From positions 1-23,153 of the forward strand of contig JBDKTJ010000153.1 in assembly GCA_039698075.1 (NCBI GenBank): 23,153 nucleotides of DNA, given 5' to 3'. Shown piece by piece: positions 1 through 9,998 of this stretch (position 1 is its first letter; each line of letters starts with the position of its first letter). The DNA comes from JAJFVC01 sp039698075. Its GTDB lineage: Bacteria > Planctomycetota > Planctomycetia > Pirellulales > Thermoguttaceae. Below the pieces are notes generated by a model that saw only the letters and a program-made list of their open reading frames with translations, was not told where the DNA came from and did no database searches. Position numbers and translations under genes: made by a program.

Positions 1-359
1 TCGCCGGCGCCGCGTCGGGTTTCGGGCACGAACACGATCGCCGTATCGCCCAGCAGGTCGCGGTTGATATAGCACGCCTCGTTGCGATAAATGATCTTGT
101 CGGCCTGAATGTCCATGGTGACCAGCACCTTCGAGTCGCGGTCGGTCAACTGCACGTCGCTGACGCGCCCGATCAGAATGCCGCTTTTTCGGACCGGCGT
201 GTCGCGGGTCACTCCGCCGGCGGCGTTGAATCGGACCTGAATCGTGTAGGTTCCGATCATGCGCGGCATTTTGCCGAACATCACCAGCAGGATGCCCGTG
301 ATGAGAAACGTGGCGAGGAAAAACACGCCGACGCGAAATTGCATGACCCGTTCGTCCAT
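1..359 (-). CDS. mlaD: MCE-domain protein MlaD, substrate-binding subunit of Mla-type lipid transporter (partial, C-terminus outside window)
   Basis: Periplasmic, membrane-anchored lipid-binding subunit that in Mla/Mce systems forms the ring docked on the permease. The first 119 residues are visible. They begin MDERVMQFRVG, with one N-terminal transmembrane helix at about residues 7-28 and then the start of an MCE domain (RFNAAGGVTRDTPVRKSGI, then IGRVSDVQL, about residues 36-117). The reading frame runs off the left edge. The ATG at 359 sits 3 bp after the mlaF stop, with a GGAAGGTGA ribosome site 5 bp upstream inside the end of mlaF, so the start is well supported and translation is probably coupled. 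Order mlaE-mlaF-mlaD matches Mla/Ttg2 operons. The total length and any C-terminal extension cannot be seen. Confidence 0.88.
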   Translation of the reverse strand, partial: MDERVMQFRVGVFFLATFLITGILLVMFGKMPRMIGTYTIQVRFNAAGGVTRDTPVRKSGILIGRVSDVQLTDRDSKVLVTMDIQADKIIYRNEACYINRDLLGDTAIVFVPETRRGAG

Positions 360-362
360 GAC

Positions 363-1196
363 TCACCTTCCGTTCTGCTGCCGCATTTCCATGAGCCGCT
401 CGCCGGCCTCGCCGCGAACGAACTGCGAAACCCGATGGTCGTCCGATCGCTCGATCCGCTCGGGCGGACCGTCGTACAAAATTTGCGGATCGCCGGGCTT
501 CAACCGCGGCAAGGGATAAAGCATCACGATGCGATCGGCCACCTTTTGGGCCGTGCGCATGTCGTGCGTCACCACGACGCTGGTGACCGGATGATGTTGA
601 CTCGCGCCGAGGATCAACTCGTTGATCACGTCGCTCATGATCGGGTCCAACCCCGTGGTCGGCTCGTCGTACAAAATGACCTCGGGCTCCAAGGCCAGCG
701 CCCGAGCGAGCCCCACCCGTTTGCGCATGCCGCCGGAGAGCTCGGCCGGTTTCTTGCTCAAAATGCTCTCGGGCAATCCGACCTCAGCGAGCCTGGCCAG
801 CGCGATTTGGCGGATTTCCTCGAACGTTTTCTTCGTGTGGCGCCGCAACGGAAACGTCACATTTTGGGCGATCGTCATGCTGTCGAACAATGCCGCCTGC
901 TGAAACAGAAATCCGAAACGGATCCGCTGCCGCGTCAACTCTTTTTCGCCCAATTGAGCGAGGTCCCGACCGTCGAACTGGACCCGGCCTTCCGTGGGCC
1001 GCAACAGTCCGATGATCGTTTTCAACAGCACCGTCTTGCCGCAGCCGCTTTCACCGATGATGGCCAAGGTCTGACCGCGAGGGATCACCAGGTCAATTTC
1101 GCGCAACACCTGCTGGCGGCCGAACGCCATGCCGACCTGATCCAATCGGATCAGCGGCGCATTCGGATCGGCGTTGGTTTCGACGGTGGCGACCAT
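363..1196 (-). CDS. mlaF: ABC transporter ATPase MlaF
   Basis: ATP-binding subunit that energises phospholipid transfer between the membranes, on the cytoplasmic face of MlaE. The protein has 277 residues. Walker A is GESGCGKT (48-55), the Q-loop lies near FLFQQ (96-100), the signature is LSGGM (153-157), Walker B is VILYDEP (173-179), the D-loop is GLDP (182-185) and the switch histidine is H211 in VVVTHD. The frame is open upstream to 1379, but that stretch overlaps the mlaE coding region. The ATG at 1196 has GGAAGAAAG about 6 bp upstream and gives a normal family length. It begins 14 bp after the mlaE stop. LSGGMRKRV and the LFDSMT segment are typical of the MlaF/Ttg2A branch rather than of amino-acid transport ATPases. 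Confidence 0.93.
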   Translation of the reverse strand: MVATVETNADPNAPLIRLDQVGMAFGRQQVLREIDLVIPRGQTLAIIGESGCGKTVLLKTIIGLLRPTEGRVQFDGRDLAQLGEKELTRQRIRFGFLFQQAALFDSMTIAQNVTFPLRRHTKKTFEEIRQIALARLAEVGLPESILSKKPAELSGGMRKRVGLARALALEPEVILYDEPTTGLDPIMSDVINELILGASQHHPVTSVVVTHDMRTAQKVADRIVMLYPLPRLKPGDPQILYDGPPERIERSDDHRVSQFVRGEAGERLMEMRQQNGR

Positions 1197-1210
1197 GCAA
1201 CTTTCTTCCG

Positions 1211-2083
1211 CTAAAACAGCTTGGGCGTTTGCGGCCAAAGCGTGTAATACACTCCGTCCAGGGCGATGCCCAGCAACAAGTCCAACAACAAGATCATGAC
1301 GAACGAGTAGACGAACGCCGCGGTGGCCGCGCGTCCGACGCCCTCGGCGCCGGGATCGCAATGGAATCCGCGATAACATGCGATCAGCGCAATGGCTGCG
1401 CCGAAAAACAGACTTTTGAACACGCCGGCGAACAAGTCAAACCCGCCGACGAAATGTTGGGAGTTCTCCAGATAATGATGCGCGTCGATGCCCAGCAAAT
1501 GGACGGCGTAGAAAAACGCGCCGGCGACGCCCATGAAATCGGCCATGATCGTCAGTGCGGGAATCAACAGCAGGCAGCCCAAGAAACGCGGTACCACGAG
1601 ATACTGAATCGGATTGGCGCCCATCGTCACGAGCGCGTCGATCTGCTCGGTCACGCGCATCGTGCCCAGCTCGGCGGCCATGGCGCTGCCGATCCGGCCG
1701 GCCAGCATGGTGGCGGCCAGCACCGGGCCAAGCTCCCGGGCCAGGGACATATTGATCACCGCGCCCAGTTTCGCCTCCATGTGCAGATTGCGAAACTGCA
1801 CGTAGCTTTGCACGACCAAAACCATGCCGATGAACGTGCCCGTCAACGCGATGACCGGCAGACTCAACACGCCGATCTGATAGAAACTCGGCAGCAGCGT
1901 CTCTTTGCGCGGCATCCGCGAAAACAGCCAACCGAACGTCCGCAGCCCGAACATCGAGATGTTGCCCAGCCCGATGACGGCGTCCATCAACAGCCCGCCC
2001 AGGTCGGCGATCCAATCGATCACCAACCAAAGCGGTCCGCCGGACCTGCGTTCGTGGTTTTTGGAGTCTGGAAGGGCATCCAT
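1211..2083 (-). CDS. mlaE: Mla-type ABC transporter permease MlaE
   Basis: Inner-membrane permease (MlaE/YrbE family) of the phospholipid transport complex. The protein has 290 residues, with a polar N-terminus, an amphipathic segment and about five hydrophobic helices. Family signatures are visible: the conserved ARELGPVLAATMLAGRIGSAMAAELGT-type core and MRVTEQIDALVTMGANP, the loop that contacts the ATPase. The frame can be extended to a TTG at 2098, but the ATG at 2083 has AAAGGA 6 bp upstream and is preferred. It is the first gene of the mlaE-F-D unit. The 220 bp before it hold the probable promoter region, though no clear sigma70 site can be called. Confidence 0.92.
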   Translation of the reverse strand: MDALPDSKNHERRSGGPLWLVIDWIADLGGLLMDAVIGLGNISMFGLRTFGWLFSRMPRKETLLPSFYQIGVLSLPVIALTGTFIGMVLVVQSYVQFRNLHMEAKLGAVINMSLARELGPVLAATMLAGRIGSAMAAELGTMRVTEQIDALVTMGANPIQYLVVPRFLGCLLLIPALTIMADFMGVAGAFFYAVHLLGIDAHHYLENSQHFVGGFDLFAGVFKSLFFGAAIALIACYRGFHCDPGAEGVGRAATAAFVYSFVMILLLDLLLGIALDGVYYTLWPQTPKLF

Positions 2084-2306
2084 GCCGTTTCCTTTCAAAA
2101 TCGCATCCCCAAAAGTGGGCTAGGCTCGCCTTGCCGGTGGTCCCATCGGACTTCCGAAGGCTAGAACGCGAGCCATCCCCGGTATAGACCGGGAGCCCTC
2201 TCCTCTAACTTCGTCGCATGGAGCTTGCGGCTTGAGTGAAGTTTGACGAAGAAAGCGACGCGGCAATATAGGAAATCTACAAAAGACACAGCAGGGTGGT
2301 CCGCGC
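2084..2306. other. Intergenic leader of the mla operon with small hairpins
   Basis: No gene is supported here. A 71-codon minus-strand frame (2120-2335) is Arg/Pro/Cys-rich, shows no domain and runs through the clpC terminator. A perfect 6-bp hairpin, CCCGGT-ATAG-ACCGGG, lies at 2178-2193. A looser inverted repeat pairs GGCTCGC (2123-2129) with GCGAGCC (2168-2174). Both would fall in the 5' leader of mlaE, where they might affect messenger stability. On the minus strand TATATT near 2265-2270 could be a -10 element, but no convincing -35 is paired with it. Confidence 0.35.
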
Positions 2307-2345
2307 AAAAAACCGGCCCCCGAGCGATTTCTCACTGGGGGGCCG
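2307..2345 (-). terminator. Intrinsic terminator downstream of clpC
   Basis: Read on the minus strand, CGGCCCCC (2345-2338) pairs perfectly with GGGGGCCG (2321-2314) across a 16-nt loop. GG and then six T residues follow (2312-2307). It begins 31 bp after the clpC stop codon, separating clpC from the mla operon on the same strand. A strong GC stem followed by a U-run is the classic Rho-independent form. Confidence 0.88.
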
Positions 2346-2375
2346 AGAAGATGGCTTCTTTCGAGTCGCCGACGA

Positions 2376-4925
<2,550 letters not shown>

Positions 4926-4981
4926 GGATGAATGACCTTTCGTAAATCTAAAGGGAAGCGGGCGAGTTGTTCCGTCCGTCG

Positions 4982-5521
4982 TTACGCGGCCGCCTTGGGC
5001 ATTCGCGCCTTGGTCAGCAACTCCCGCTCCCGTCGCATCTCCAATTCCCAGCGTTCCGACCCTTCCACGGTCGACAACACGTCCAACTGCTCGAGCGCCT
5101 CCACCCGACGGCCGGTGCGTCGCAACACGCCGGCCAGCATCAGTCGCGAATCCAAATCGCGCGGATTGCGCCGCAACAACCGCTCCAGGGTTTGCTCCGT
5201 CTGAAAGTAATCGCCTCGCAAGTAGTAGTCGATCGCCTCGGTGAAAGCGTCGCGGTCACGATCGATCCGATCCAACGCCGCCCGGCGATTGCACTGCCGC
5301 ACGGACCACGCCGCCGATGCGATCCACGCCACCGCAAAACCGACCCACAGGCCGCTGCGCCATCGCGGATCGACCAACTCGCTCCAGCCGAAGCTGACCA
5401 CCAACAATACGTCCAAGAATGCGGCGATACCAATCGCAACCGCCAATCCTGCCCAACTTCCCCAACCTGAAAGTTGTGGAAGTCCTGGCCACAAATAGGT
5501 TGTTCGCCATATCATGCGCAT
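4982..5521 (-). CDS. Membrane protein with C-terminal TPR-like helices, function unknown
   Basis: This 179-residue protein is not assigned to a named family. Two hydrophobic helices (about 22-43 and 57-74) are followed by a soluble helical region (about 85-170). That region has the alternation and LLRRNPRDLDSRLMLAGVLRRTG pattern of tetratricopeptide repeats (about 1.5 repeats recognisable). The likely topology is two membrane spans with the repeat domain on one face, as an adaptor. The ATG at 5521 has GGAGG 8 bp upstream. A second in-frame ATG lies two codons on. The gene precedes clpC by 56 bp on the same strand, so co-transcription is plausible. It is divergent from the Clp_N-ThiD2-ThiE gene across about 150 bp. 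Confidence 0.72.
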   Translation of the reverse strand: MRMIWRTTYLWPGLPQLSGWGSWAGLAVAIGIAAFLDVLLVVSFGWSELVDPRWRSGLWVGFAVAWIASAAWSVRQCNRRAALDRIDRDRDAFTEAIDYYLRGDYFQTEQTLERLLRRNPRDLDSRLMLAGVLRRTGRRVEALEQLDVLSTVEGSERWELEMRRERELLTKARMPKAAA

Positions 5522-5671
5522 CCTGGCAGCCTCCGTGCCAACCGCCTACCCCACGGCCACGGAATTGTAACTTCCAAAACCATGCGAATCAAGGCAACAA
5601 ACTGTGCCGCTGGAAACTGGGGGGAATCGCTAGGGTTGCCAACGCCCTTTTCGTGTGCGACACTCCATCGT

Positions 5672-7255
5672 ATGTGGCACTGTTTCACCGCCGCCGCCTC
5701 ACGCGCCCTTCAAAACGCGACCGACTGGTCCTGTCGTGCCGATTGTGACGAATTGGAGGTCGTGCCGCTGTTGGTGGGGTTGCTCGGCGAGTCCGAATGC
5801 CGAGCCGCCGCGCTGCTGGCTCAATGTGCCATCGACCTGCCGGCGCTCCAACATCGCTGGCCCACGTTGATCCAGCAGCCCAGCACCCCCCCGAAACAAG
5901 CGGGTGCATTAAAAAAAACCTTTTCTCGCGATGTGGAGCTTTCGATCGACTTGGCTCGTCTGCGATTGGCCGACTTGCCGCAACCATTGGAACTGGCCAC
6001 CGAGCATTTGCTGTTGGGGCTCGCCTCGGCCGATCACGAAGCCGGCCAGTGGCTCCGCCAGCAGGGGATCGATCCGGATCGAATCGAGCAGGAGATCTAC
6101 CGACAGTATGGGGGAGGAGAGAGGAGAGAGGAGAGCAAAGAGATTCGGGAATCAAGTCCGAGCGATGACGTTGCGGCGACCTCGCCTGCTATCTTGCCCA
6201 ATTCCCCTGCTTACCCAACCACGGCCGCACTGCGCGCGCTGGACGCCGCGGCCAATCGCGCTCGGGAAGGGTTGCGGGTCGTTGAAGACTACGTCCGATT
6301 CGTGTTGGACGACCGGCATTTGACCGGGCGGTGCAAACAACTGCGTCACGACCTGACCGCCGCGTTGCAGTCCGCGCCGACGTCGTTTCGCATGGCCGCC
6401 CGGGACACGGAGGCCGACGTGGGCACGGAGCTTTTCACGACGGCCGAAACCGTCCGCGCCGACGCGACCGCCGTGCTTCACGCCAACTTCGCCCGATTGC
6501 AGGAATCGCTTCGGAGTTTGGAAGAGTTCGGCAAACTGATCGACGCGAACCTGTCGGCTGCGCTGAAACAGTTGCGTTATCGCACGTATACGTTGGAGCG
6601 GGCGGTCGAGATCACGCGCGGCAACGCGGAGCGGCTGGCCGACGCTCGGCTCTACGTGCTCGTCGACGGCCGACCGTCCCTCGACGAGTTCGAGCGGCTG
6701 ATCCGCGACCTGATCGCCGCCGGCGTGGACATGATCCAACTTCGCGACAAGCGGCTCGACGATCGGCGATTGCTCGAACGTGCAAGGCTTTTGGTTGCGT
6801 TGACGCGCGACGCCCATGTGTTGACGATCGTCAACGACCGGCCCGACTTGGCCGCGCTGTCCGGCGCCGACGGCGTGCATGTGGGCCAAGAAGAGCTTTC
6901 GGTCAAGGACGCCCGGCAAATCGTCGGGCCGGGCCGATGGATCGGCGTTTCGGCCCATTCGATCGAGCAAGCTCGGCAGGCGGTGCTCGACGGGGCTGAT
7001 TATCTGGGCGTCGGGCCGACGTTTCCCTCGGGCACGAAGCCGTTCGAGCATTTTCCCGGCGTGGACCTGTTGCGGGCCGTGGCGTCGGAAATCCGTCTTC
7101 CCACGTTCGCCATCGGCGGCATCGACTCGAAAAACATCGAGGAAGTGCTGGCCGCCGGCATGACCCGCGTGGCCGTGGGCGGAGCGATTGTCGGCGCCGC
7201 CGACCCGGCCGCCGCCGCGAGAGAACTGAAATCGCGGATCACACGCGCGGTTTGA
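5672..7255 (+). CDS. thiE: Thiamine-phosphate synthase with N-terminal Clp_N-like repeats and ThiD2 domain
   Basis: ThiE joins HMP-pyrophosphate to thiazole phosphate to form thiamine monophosphate. ThiD2 domains are HMP-phosphate kinases often fused to ThiE. From the ATG at 5672 the protein has 527 residues. Residues 1-65 and 82-145 resemble Clp_N repeats; the second holds ATEHLLLGL, matching GTEHILLGL of ClpC, and FTAAASRAL matches FTDRARKVM. A charged linker (148-183) is partly encoded by GAGGAGA repeats. ThiD2 spans about 185-312 (RAREGLRVVEDYVRFVLDD). ThiE spans 326-524, with QLRDK (356-360), NDRPDLA (388-394), GVHVGQEEL (401-409), GVSAHS (425-430), YLGVGPTFPSGTK (444-456) and FAIGGI (479-484). 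The frame is open from 5474. The start at 5672 was chosen by Clp_N alignment; no good ribosome site is visible and an ATG at 5582 is the alternative. C7 (5886-5892) and A8 (5911-5918) runs lie between the Clp_N-like repeats. Confidence 0.9.
   Translation: MWHCFTAAASRALQNATDWSCRADCDELEVVPLLVGLLGESECRAAALLAQCAIDLPALQHRWPTLIQQPSTPPKQAGALKKTFSRDVELSIDLARLRLADLPQPLELATEHLLLGLASADHEAGQWLRQQGIDPDRIEQEIYRQYGGGERREESKEIRESSPSDDVAATSPAILPNSPAYPTTAALRALDAAANRAREGLRVVEDYVRFVLDDRHLTGRCKQLRHDLTAALQSAPTSFRMAARDTEADVGTELFTTAETVRADATAVLHANFARLQESLRSLEEFGKLIDANLSAALKQLRYRTYTLERAVEITRGNAERLADARLYVLVDGRPSLDEFERLIRDLIAAGVDMIQLRDKRLDDRRLLERARLLVALTRDAHVLTIVNDRPDLAALSGADGVHVGQEELSVKDARQIVGPGRWIGVSAHSIEQARQAVLDGADYLGVGPTFPSGTKPFEHFPGVDLLRAVASEIRLPTFAIGGIDSKNIEEVLAAGMTRVAVGGAIVGAADPAAAARELKSRITRAV
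6114..6134 (+). repeat. Three perfect tandem heptamers GAGGAGA in the ThiE-fusion linker
   Basis: GAGGAGA occurs at 6114-6120, 6121-6127 and 6128-6134 without a mismatch. A degenerate fourth unit, GCAAAGA, follows. The 21-bp array is a whole number of codons and encodes part of the charged linker between the Clp_N-like region and ThiD2. Gain or loss of a single unit would shift the frame. Confidence 0.9.
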
Positions 7256-7267
7256 TCGTCGCGAGGA

Positions 7268-7924
7268 TTACGGCTTCGACGGCGTTTCCGCCAAAATTTC
7301 TTCGACGAACTGTCCGACCTCGTCTTCCATGCCTTGGCGATATCCGGCCCAAACGGCGCGGATCACGCCGCGGCGGTCCAACAACACCGTCGTGGGAAAA
7401 CCGTGGAATCCGATCAACCGGTCTACGATTCGGATCGTTTCGTTGTTCGAGTCGCGGTAGGTGGGCAACGCGAGGTTTTGCTGTTTCAACAGGGCTTTCG
7501 TTTCAGCCCACAACACGGGGACCTCGCCGACCGCGCCGCCCGGCGGATAGGAAATGGCCACCAAGCGAAAGGCCGTTTGGCCGGCGAAACGCTTCTGCAA
7601 ATCGGCCAGATGGGGCAACTCCTCGCAACACGGCGGACACCAGACGCCCCAGAAGTTCAACAGCGTCACATGTCCAAGCAGGTCCGAGGCGGTCAACGCC
7701 GGCGGATCGCCCGTCAACGGCTCCAAGGCCAGATGCCGAAGCAACTGACCGACGCCGGGCTGAGCGTCGGGCCCGAGATAAAACTGTCGCCGAAACGTCT
7801 GCCTCGTGGCCCAAAGCCCCAAGAGCACCAGCACGAGCAACAACCACAGGATCGGCGACCGCCAGGGTTTTGGCGACTCCGTCCGTGTTTCCGTCCGCGG
7901 TTCGATCCGTTCTTGATCGGCCAT
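7268..7924 (-). CDS. Membrane-anchored thioredoxin-like (TlpA/ResA-type) protein
   Basis: Predicted thiol-disulfide oxidoreductase tethered to the inner membrane with its thioredoxin fold outside. The protein has 218 residues: a charged N-terminus, one hydrophobic helix (about 23-39), then a thioredoxin-like domain from about residue 68. The LLNFWGVWCPPCCEEL segment gives the active site C96-P-P-C99. An extra cysteine, C100, directly follows. The cis-proline loop is FHGFPTTVLLD. TlpA-type proteins reduce apocytochromes or other cell-envelope disulfides; the substrate here is unknown. The ATG at 7924 has AAAGGA 7 bp upstream, while the longer frame to 7966 starts with GTG and lacks a site. It converges on thiE with only 12 bp between the stops and is divergent from the CYTH gene. 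Confidence 0.88.
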   Translation of the reverse strand: MADQERIEPRTETRTESPKPWRSPILWLLLVLVLLGLWATRQTFRRQFYLGPDAQPGVGQLLRHLALEPLTGDPPALTASDLLGHVTLLNFWGVWCPPCCEELPHLADLQKRFAGQTAFRLVAISYPPGGAVGEVPVLWAETKALLKQQNLALPTYRDSNNETIRIVDRLIGFHGFPTTVLLDRRGVIRAVWAGYRQGMEDEVGQFVEEILAETPSKP

Positions 7925-7986
7925 GTTCGAGTCCTTTTCGAGCAGGTTTTTTGAAAGGCGGGCCACTCGTCATCGCCACCGGCGGG

Positions 7987-7994
7987 ATTATAAT
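7987..7994. promoter_or_regulatory. Candidate two-way -10 element ATTATAAT
   Basis: ATTATAAT lies in the 151-bp divergent region between the TlpA-like and CYTH genes. It contains TATAAT on the plus strand (7989-7994) and on the minus strand (7992-7987). No good TTGACA match sits 16-18 bp upstream on either strand, so this is a candidate only. Confidence 0.35.
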
Positions 7995-8075
7995 ACACAA
8001 CGTCAAAAACGAACAGCATCCGCAATAGCGACCTCCCCTAAAAAAATTTTCCGCGCAAGCCCCAAAGGCCGTCCG

Positions 8076-8618
8076 ATGCGTTACGAAGTCGAAATGAAGT
8101 TTCCCGTGCCCGATCTGGCGACGATCGAATCGAAGTTGTCGAAGCTCGGGAGCGAGGCGTCGAAGCCCGAGATCGAGACGGACGTGTATTTCAACCATCC
8201 GGCCCGCGATTTTGCACGGACGGACGAGGCCCTGCGAGTGCGCCGCAAAGGCGATGCGGCCTTTCTGACCTACAAAGGTCCCAAGATCGACGCCGCGACC
8301 AAAACCCGCCACGAAATCGACCTGCCGCTGCCGTCCGGACGATCGACCGCCCAACAGTGGACCTCGCTGCTGGAGGCCCTCGGTTTCAAGGCGGTCGGCA
8401 CGGTCCAAAAATCGCGTCGCAAGATGCACGTCGATTGGCAGCAGCGCCGCGTGGAGGCGTCGCTGGACCAGATCGAACGGCTCGGCTCGTTTGTCGAACT
8501 GGAATTGGTCGTCGAATCGGACGAACTCGACGCCGCCCGGACCTGCATCGCCGCGTTGGCCGACCACCTGGGACTCCACGTCAGCGAGCGACGCAGCTAC
8601 TTGGAATTGCTCCGGTAG
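8076..8618 (+). CDS. CYTH-domain protein, class IV adenylate cyclase (CyaB)-like
   Basis: CYTH proteins form a beta-tunnel that binds triphosphate compounds with divalent metal ions. The family includes CyaB adenylate cyclases, thiamine triphosphatases and inorganic triphosphatases. The protein has 180 residues and fits one complete domain. The defining ExExK motif is at the N-terminus (E4, E6, K8 in YEVEMKF). LRVRRKGDAAFLTYKGP supplies basic residues, TKTRHEIDLPL the next acidic strand, and LDQIERLGSFVELELVVE the final strands. The two-strand ending and length fit the CyaB/ThTPase-like branch, but the substrate cannot be read from the sequence. The ATG at 8076 has AAAGG about 7 bp upstream, and the frame upstream (to 7923) is non-coding in character. 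lpxB follows after 69 bp. Confidence 0.85.
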   Translation: MRYEVEMKFPVPDLATIESKLSKLGSEASKPEIETDVYFNHPARDFARTDEALRVRRKGDAAFLTYKGPKIDAATKTRHEIDLPLPSGRSTAQQWTSLLEALGFKAVGTVQKSRRKMHVDWQQRRVEASLDQIERLGSFVELELVVESDELDAARTCIAALADHLGLHVSERRSYLELLR

Positions 8619-8687
8619 GACCGCTGGACAGCCCATCCCGCACGAATTGCACTTTCCCTATCTTCCCTAATTTGCAATACTTCGGGC

Positions 8688-9899
8688 ATGGACGCATCGA
8701 AACCGTTGACGATTTTCTTTTCGGCGGGCGAGCCGAGCGGCGACTTGCACGGGGCCAACTTGATTCGCCAGCTTCAGGCCCGATCGCCAGGGCTGCGCGC
8801 GGTCGGCTACGGCGGTCCAAAAATGGCCGAGGCCGGCTGCCAATTGCACGAAGATCTGACCGCGTTGGCCGTGATGTGGTTTGTGCGGGTGCTTTTGAAT
8901 TTGCACACGTTTTTGGAATTAGTGAGCCGCGCGGACCGATATTTCCGCCATCACCGGCCGGACGCCGTGGTGTTGATCGACTATCCGGGCCTCAACTGGT
9001 GGATCGCCCGGCGTGCGAAAGCCCATGGGATTCCGGTGTTTTATTATTCGCCGCCCCAGATTTGGGCCTGGGCCCGATGGCGGGTCCACAAAATGCGGCG
9101 GCTGGTGGACCACGTGCTTTGCGGCTTGCCCTTCGAGGAGGCGTGGCTTCGCCGGCACGGGTGCAACGCAACGTTCGTTGGGCATCCGTTTTTCGACGAG
9201 GTCCGACGCTATCCTTACGACGAGCGATTCATCGCCGAGCATCGCGGCCAACCCGGTCCGCTGGTCGTGATTCTGCCGGGTTCGCGCACTCAAGAGGTCA
9301 CGAAAAACCTGCGGTGGTTTTTGAAGGCCGCAGCCCTGGTGCATCAAAAGGTCCCCGATGCGCGGTTCGCTCTGGCCGCATTCAAGCCGCATCAGGCCGA
9401 AATGGCGCGAAACCTGGTCGAGCCGACCGGACTGCCGATCGAAGTTTGTCTGGGCAAGACGCCCGAGCTAATGCGATTGGCCGACTGCGCGATGTCGGTT
9501 TCCGGCTCCGTCTCGTTGGAGCTGCTGTATCACACCACGCCGACCGTCATCCTGTATTGGATCGAGCCGTTTGCGTATCTGGTGCAAAAATTCTTTCGGA
9601 AGGTAAAATACATCACGTTGGTCAATTTGCTGTCGACCGACGGATTGGACGACCGCGATCTCTCGCCGTACCGTCCCACGCAACCGGACGCGGATCGGGT
9701 GCTGTTTCCCGAATACTTGACCTACCAAGACAAGTCCGCGGCCGTGGCCGACCACCTCGTCGAGTGGCTCACCCAGCCCGAGCGTCGAGCGGCCCGGGTC
9801 GAGGCGCTCCGTCAGTTGAAGGACCGTGTGGCCCACGGCGGCGCGTCGCAGCGGGCGGCCGAGTATCTGCTCGACGTGCTGGCATCTTGTCGGAAGTAG
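8688..9899 (+). CDS. lpxB: Lipid-A-disaccharide synthase
   Basis: LpxB condenses UDP-2,3-diacylglucosamine with lipid X to give the lipid A disaccharide, at the inner face of the cytoplasmic membrane. The protein has 403 residues, close to the family's usual 380-400. Visible signatures are SAGEPSGDLHGA (12-23), YGGPKM, the ALAVMWFVRVL segment, DYPGLNWW, YYSPPQIWAWA, FVGHPFFDE, ILPGSRTQEV, a SGSVSLEL loop (families usually have SGT) and LVNLLS near the C-terminus. Its presence implies that the organism makes lipid A, supporting a two-membrane envelope. The start has no strong ribosome site (ACTTCGGGCATG) but aligns with the family N-terminus. It may be co-transcribed with the CYTH gene 69 bp upstream. 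Confidence 0.95.
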   Translation: MDASKPLTIFFSAGEPSGDLHGANLIRQLQARSPGLRAVGYGGPKMAEAGCQLHEDLTALAVMWFVRVLLNLHTFLELVSRADRYFRHHRPDAVVLIDYPGLNWWIARRAKAHGIPVFYYSPPQIWAWARWRVHKMRRLVDHVLCGLPFEEAWLRRHGCNATFVGHPFFDEVRRYPYDERFIAEHRGQPGPLVVILPGSRTQEVTKNLRWFLKAAALVHQKVPDARFALAAFKPHQAEMARNLVEPTGLPIEVCLGKTPELMRLADCAMSVSGSVSLELLYHTTPTVILYWIEPFAYLVQKFFRKVKYITLVNLLSTDGLDDRDLSPYRPTQPDADRVLFPEYLTYQDKSAAVADHLVEWLTQPERRAARVEALRQLKDRVAHGGASQRAAEYLLDVLASCRK

Positions 9900-9912
9900 C
9901 ATCGCCATCTAC

Positions 9913-9929
9913 AATGGATAAAATCCATT
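9913..9929 (+). terminator. Weak hairpin after lpxB, possible terminator
   Basis: AATGGAT (9913-9919) pairs perfectly with ATCCATT (9923-9929) across a 3-nt AAA loop. The T-run reaches only 9931. The stem is AT-rich and starts 13 bp after the lpxB stop. It could be a weak terminator or an operator upstream of the next operon. Confidence 0.35.
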
Positions 9930-9998
9930 TTGCCTGCCTCGCCTTCCCCGCCTCCACTCCCTTGGCGGCAATCGACGACAAGAAAGGAACCGACAAAG

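Noticed and set aside
1197..1379. Extended MlaF start at 1379
   Set aside because: The extra 61 residues are Arg-rich, overlap the mlaE coding region, and the ATG at 1196 has a good ribosome site.
2120..2335. 71-codon minus-strand frame between clpC and mlaE
   Set aside because: It runs through the clpC terminator hairpin and has no recognisable domain.
5474..5671. Longer N-terminus for the Clp_N-ThiD2-ThiE protein from 5474
   Set aside because: The first part overlaps the 5' end of the opposite-strand membrane gene, and Clp_N alignment begins at the ATG at 5672. The ATG at 5582 remains a lesser possibility.
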